A DNA stretch of 64,000 nt from JBMOLL01 sp049325415 (lineage in GTDB: Bacteria > Bacteroidota > Bacteroidia > Bacteroidales > GCA-2748055). A program made the position numbers and the translations under genes. This document shows, one piece after another, positions 60,495 to 64,000 of the stretch (positions are counted from its first letter, which is position 1; the number at the start of each line of letters is the position of its first letter). The notes beneath the pieces were generated by a model. It was not told the origin of the DNA and searched no databases. It saw only the letters and a program-made list of their open reading frames with translations. The stretch spans positions 1-64,000 of the forward strand of contig JBMOLL010000064.1 of assembly GCA_049325415.1 (NCBI GenBank), given 5' to 3'.

Positions 60495-61079
60495 ATGAAA
60501 AAAACAATCCTGTCTCTCCTGCTGCTTCTTTCACTCAACGGATGCGGGATCATAAGAAACCTGTCGGCACTTTCGGAATGCGAATATCGCTTTCATTCTG
60601 CCCGTTCGCCTGTTGTAGCCGGTCTGGATATGAGCCATGTCAACAGTTTTTCTGATCTGAGCTTTCTCGACGGTTCAGTGATCCTGGCCTCCATCCTGGG
60701 AGGAACGCTGCCCTTCAGTATAACGGCCAATATCGAGGTCATCAATCCGGGAAACATAAAAGCTAACGTAGATCAACTGTCATGGATTGCCCTGATCGAC
60801 AATACCGAGGTTGCCAGAGGAACGATCGGCGAGCATTATGAGCTGGCGCCGGGAGGAGGCCGTGTAATTATCCCGGTAAAGGTGGAAGCAGATCTTTTTG
60901 ATTACCTGGAAGGGGATAATCCGAGAACCATGTTAAATTTCGCCCTCAATCTTGCGGATGCAGGAGGAGAGCCCACAAGGCTAAGTCTGAAAATCAAACC
61001 TTCGGTCAGAATCGGAAAAAAAGCGATTAAGGTTCCCGGATATTTCAGGATCGATACTGAATTTTCATCTGCGAAATAA
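60495..61079 (+). CDS. LEA-2-like lipoprotein
   Basis: 194 residues with a clear lipoprotein signal (KKTILSLLLLLSLNGC, cysteine 17) and a beta-sandwich body resembling the LEA14/LEA_2 type: LPFSITANIEVINPGNIKANVDQL in the first half (shown in parts: SITANIEVINPGNIKANV) and VARGTIGEHYELAPGGGRVIIPV. Proteins of this type are found on the outer membrane with no known task. It is divergent from the TonB-like gene and convergent with the next gene, with the two stops 5 nt apart. Confidence 0.75.
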   Translation: MKKTILSLLLLLSLNGCGIIRNLSALSECEYRFHSARSPVVAGLDMSHVNSFSDLSFLDGSVILASILGGTLPFSITANIEVINPGNIKANVDQLSWIALIDNTEVARGTIGEHYELAPGGGRVIIPVKVEADLFDYLEGDNPRTMLNFALNLADAGGEPTRLSLKIKPSVRIGKKAIKVPGYFRIDTEFSSAK

Positions 61080-61084
61080 GGCTA

Positions 61085-63955
61085 TCAGGGAAGATCAACC
61101 GAATAGAGAAATTCGGCTCTCCATCTGCCCGATTCACGGAGATAGGAGACCCGGGCGCCCAGTGAAAACTCGAAGGAGACCCTGAGCGGATGACAGTCAA
61201 AAAGCAGGTCAAAGCCTGAAGTCATATAGTTCGCTGAAGAAAGGTGCTGATCTGAAAAATCCGACAAAAAGATGTTTTTACCCGTCATATAGTCGATCCA
61301 GAGACCGCCGCGTATGCGTGTAAGATAAAGTAAAAAGGAGAGTGAAAGATCTGGATAGGCCAGCGGCAGGATATAATCCGCACTGTAGCGGGTCAGGTAT
61401 TCCGCATAAAGGCGGTCCATCCCCCGGGGAAGCACTATCAGATTATTGTAGAAGTAATTGTCGTATTTCTGGTGCTGCCAGGCTATCGATCCTTTCAGCG
61501 AATGATGTCTCAGGATGCCCGGCAGATAAATACTTGCCGCAAGCATGCTGTTCGACCCCAGCTGTTCCTTTTCGAAGGGTGTCGTCTGCATCTGGGCACT
61601 GAAAACAAGTCCGAGACGCGGGGCAATATCCCGGATTCCCTTTCGCAGGTAAGATCCGGCATAGAACTGTCCACTCAGATAGTGCATCCCTCTGACATAG
61701 GTACCCGACTGCTCATAAAAAAAATATTGTGAGGTGTAGTTCCATGAGGCTGAAGGTTGCATATAGGTAACAAAACGGCCCGTATTGAAGCGAAAGGGGA
61801 TATAGCTGTTTACCCTCAGGTTGAGATTATCAGGTTTCAGAACCGGGGGAGTATTGCTTCCTGATTCCTGCAGGGAGGGCAGTCCCCCGTAATCCAGTCC
61901 GAGCTCAAAAACCGGAAATTTCCCTTTCAGTACAACGCCTGAATGCAGATAATGATATCCTCCCCTGTATTCGTATCCGACCGTGGAAACTGCTGTACTC
62001 AGCAGATTCTGAGAGACAAGGGTGATCCCGGGGTTAACGGGCAAATGTTCCGGGCTCAGTGAAAAATCCGGGTTCAGATAATCCACATAGGCCGGAAGCC
62101 ATGAATGAATGTTCAGCAGATGAAGGAGCTTGCTGTATTTCGCCGGATGGTAGCTGCCATGCGGAGCCCGGGCCTCTCCCCCGATAATTTCCCTTTCCTC
62201 CGGTTTGGCTTCCCGCAGGAGCGCTAGGGGAGGCTTTCCGACTTCCTCTGCCGGCTGGTTAAGAAACATTTCCCTGTTCTTCCATTGCGGGGTATAGCCT
62301 TCCGCCGAATAGTCGGAATAAACCAGTCGTTCTCCATCAGCAGTAAGCTGGGGCTGGGTTGCACCAGAGGCTGAACGTGTAATTCTTTCAAGCTTACCAT
62401 TCCGTATATCCAGCCGGTAGATATCATCAATCCCCGACTGGGTGGAGGAGAACCAGACCGTGTTGCCTCTGACCACCGGCCAGGAGAGGTCTTCATGACC
62501 ATTGGAATAAAGCTCTGACCACTTCCCGGTTTTCAAACTATAGGCACAGAGGTGTTCTCCTGCTTCATCAGTAAGGGTAAGGACAAGGGCACTGTCTTCA
62601 GCCATCCAGCACGGATGCTGGATAAAATGGTTTTCGGGTGAAGGGACTTTTCGCAGGATTTTTCCCTGTGTGTCAAGAATGATCAGCGAAAAATGGTAAT
62701 CCGGACTCTGCTCGATTGCCGCCACCCTGGAGCCTGAACCTGAAAGAGCCGGGGAATAGTACCTTGTATGTCGTCCGAGCGACCAAACCTTTCCGCTTTT
62801 AAGATTATAAAGCCTTATAACGGAAAAATTACGATTGCTCCATCGCAGATCAGGGATAAATTCATCCCATGTCAGCAGATCCCCGGAGCAGGAGACACGC
62901 CCGGAATTCAAATAACCCGGTCTGAAAATCCTTTTTTCCTCACCGCCCGGTGTAAGGGTGACAAATTCCGGAATCTGGTCCATTCCGCTTTTCACAGCGA
63001 ACAGAAGGCTGTCGGAGATAAAATGGGGAAACTGATAACTGGTATAGGCTTTCCTTGCGGGATGCTTCCACTCAAAAACCGTATCCACTCCGGCTTTTTC
63101 CTGCTGCATCTCCCAGGAAGTCAGATAGCTTTTCATCGCCTCCCGGTACAGGGCATTCTTACTCTTCACACCATATTTCCGGAAGGCAAAGTAAGCCGGA
63201 TCTATTGAATAGGGCTTTCTGGCAGCGAAAGTGATCATATCGGGCCAGAACTGGTCGCCATAGGTACGCCGGGCATAATCGACAACGAGATAGCCCATCT
63301 GATAATGATCCGGAACATGATCGCGGTAGGATCCCAGGATAGCTTTAGCATAGGAATAGGGTTTCTTTCTTTCCAGCAGAAGTGCCCTTGATTCCATTTC
63401 GAAGGAAGGCAGGCGACCACGGCCGCTGAAGGAAAAGCGGGTTTCTGCATCGACAGCATCTCCTTCCAGGAACCAGCGGGGAAGATAGCCAGCCACTGCT
63501 CCTACTCCCTGCTCACCGGCAATAAAATAAAGCCCCCTGGTTAATCCCTGGCTCAGCTTATCAATCTGCATCAGATGCCGGCCCTCGTGAAGGACCAGCT
63601 GGGTAAGCCAGTCCTGTGGATAACCGTTCGGATCGGGGTTGGAAAAAACTTCTAGCCGGCGCGGAGCCCAGGAGACCACCCCGTTGGAGAAACTGGATTC
63701 GTTATGAATAACGACCGGCTGTCGCTGATGTTGATGCTGAAGGTCACTCGATTGAAAAGGATAGTAATACTCCAGCCGATCGGCGAGGGTAAAAGCCACG
63801 GAATCAAGGCCCCGCGGGTAAATCAGGCGATAATGGGGAGCATCAAAAAAAGACCATTTCAGGGTACCGGCATCCTGCCCGTACTCATAAAACTGACCTG
63901 ATCCAATGAAAGGAAAAGCAAGCAGCCAGACAAAAACAAGGGGAAATCTTCTCAC
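61085..63955 (-). CDS. Secreted metallopeptidase-like/propeller/barrel protein
   Basis: About 956 residues. I use GTG 63955 (signal peptide RRFPLVFVWLLAFPFIGSGQ); a TTG at 63982 would add nine residues. Residues ~25-270 form a gluzincin-like domain: H123-E124-G-R-H127 (LVLHEGRHLMQ), third ligand E164 (RWFLEGDAVDAET) 37 residues later. A TolB/DPP-IV-like beta-propeller follows (about 290-570, with blades such as HPCWMAEDSALVLTLTDEAG). The last ~320 residues look like outer-membrane barrel strands (PSASWNYTSQYFFYEQSGTY, SYLRESGRWRAEFLYSVDLP). Probably surface-attached. Function unknown. Confidence 0.78.
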   Translation of the reverse strand: MRRFPLVFVWLLAFPFIGSGQFYEYGQDAGTLKWSFFDAPHYRLIYPRGLDSVAFTLADRLEYYYPFQSSDLQHQHQRQPVVIHNESSFSNGVVSWAPRRLEVFSNPDPNGYPQDWLTQLVLHEGRHLMQIDKLSQGLTRGLYFIAGEQGVGAVAGYLPRWFLEGDAVDAETRFSFSGRGRLPSFEMESRALLLERKKPYSYAKAILGSYRDHVPDHYQMGYLVVDYARRTYGDQFWPDMITFAARKPYSIDPAYFAFRKYGVKSKNALYREAMKSYLTSWEMQQEKAGVDTVFEWKHPARKAYTSYQFPHFISDSLLFAVKSGMDQIPEFVTLTPGGEEKRIFRPGYLNSGRVSCSGDLLTWDEFIPDLRWSNRNFSVIRLYNLKSGKVWSLGRHTRYYSPALSGSGSRVAAIEQSPDYHFSLIILDTQGKILRKVPSPENHFIQHPCWMAEDSALVLTLTDEAGEHLCAYSLKTGKWSELYSNGHEDLSWPVVRGNTVWFSSTQSGIDDIYRLDIRNGKLERITRSASGATQPQLTADGERLVYSDYSAEGYTPQWKNREMFLNQPAEEVGKPPLALLREAKPEEREIIGGEARAPHGSYHPAKYSKLLHLLNIHSWLPAYVDYLNPDFSLSPEHLPVNPGITLVSQNLLSTAVSTVGYEYRGGYHYLHSGVVLKGKFPVFELGLDYGGLPSLQESGSNTPPVLKPDNLNLRVNSYIPFRFNTGRFVTYMQPSASWNYTSQYFFYEQSGTYVRGMHYLSGQFYAGSYLRKGIRDIAPRLGLVFSAQMQTTPFEKEQLGSNSMLAASIYLPGILRHHSLKGSIAWQHQKYDNYFYNNLIVLPRGMDRLYAEYLTRYSADYILPLAYPDLSLSFLLYLTRIRGGLWIDYMTGKNIFLSDFSDQHLSSANYMTSGFDLLFDCHPLRVSFEFSLGARVSYLRESGRWRAEFLYSVDLP

Positions 63956-64000
63956 TGCACAATGAAACGATGAAATCCTCAACTAGCGGGCTACGACATT

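Overview
The window reads as a chromosomal segment of a Bacteroidota (class Bacteroidia-like) bacterium. The evidence is a PorZ-type T9SS component at the left edge, several promoters of the TTTG / N19-21 / TAnnTTTG type used by the primary sigma factor of this phylum, few visible Shine-Dalgarno sites, an atpD-atpC pair detached from the other ATP synthase genes, a short epsilon subunit, DUF3098 after ftsX, and a GH3-family protein. Three tRNA genes are present (Asn, Gln, Arg). I see no CRISPR array, insertion sequence, phage gene or rRNA, and gene density is normal throughout.

Layout. 1-3 kb: porZ (cut by the edge), rdgB and a double Usp protein, all leftward. 3-6.8 kb: a membrane sensor adenylate cyclase with a propeller ectodomain. 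6.8-14 kb: ilvE, then a compact rightward run ftsX, DUF3098, uppP, truB, queA, a GH3 protein and a deoxynucleoside kinase. 14-19 kb: tRNA-Asn, a PfkB sugar/nucleoside kinase, a DUF2797 protein, a small secreted protein with PadR and PspC genes, and tRNA-Gln. 19-25 kb: a GH43 glycosidase, a poorly resolved 500-bp gap, a YgjP-like metallopeptidase, a TolC/HlyD efflux pair, tsaB and efp. 25-31 kb: a PP2C (SpoIIE/RsbU-type) phosphatase facing a leftward operon cvpA-tyrS-wzz-wzy. 31-38 kb: a small barrel protein, a GNAT acetyltransferase, a fused membrane/THEP1 NTPase protein and a propeller-PP2C sensor. 38-41 kb: a lipid trio (plsC, lipid kinase, HAD phosphatase) and tRNA-Arg. 41-48 kb: SNF2 helicase, TerB-like protein and AsmA protein. 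48-56 kb: YfiR-PP2C sensor, SLC13 permease, gamma-glutamyltransferase, a GH16-like protein that lacks its catalytic residues, and a barrel protein. 56-64 kb: atpD, atpC, a GT9 glycosyltransferase, a TonB-like protein, an LEA-like lipoprotein and a very large metallopeptidase/propeller/barrel protein.

How it fits together. Most genes are core cell-envelope, tRNA-modification and translation functions. Superimposed on these is a notable density of signalling proteins: one class III cyclase and three PP2C phosphatases with three different sensor modules, none with a recognisable anti-sigma partner nearby. The most unusual proteins are the inactive GH16-like protein with about 3.5 copies of a ~70-residue repeat and no signal peptide, the ECF-transporter-like/THEP1 fusion, the cyclase with a degenerate HD domain, and the metallopeptidase-propeller-barrel protein. 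Functions were assigned by reading motifs only; no database search was run.
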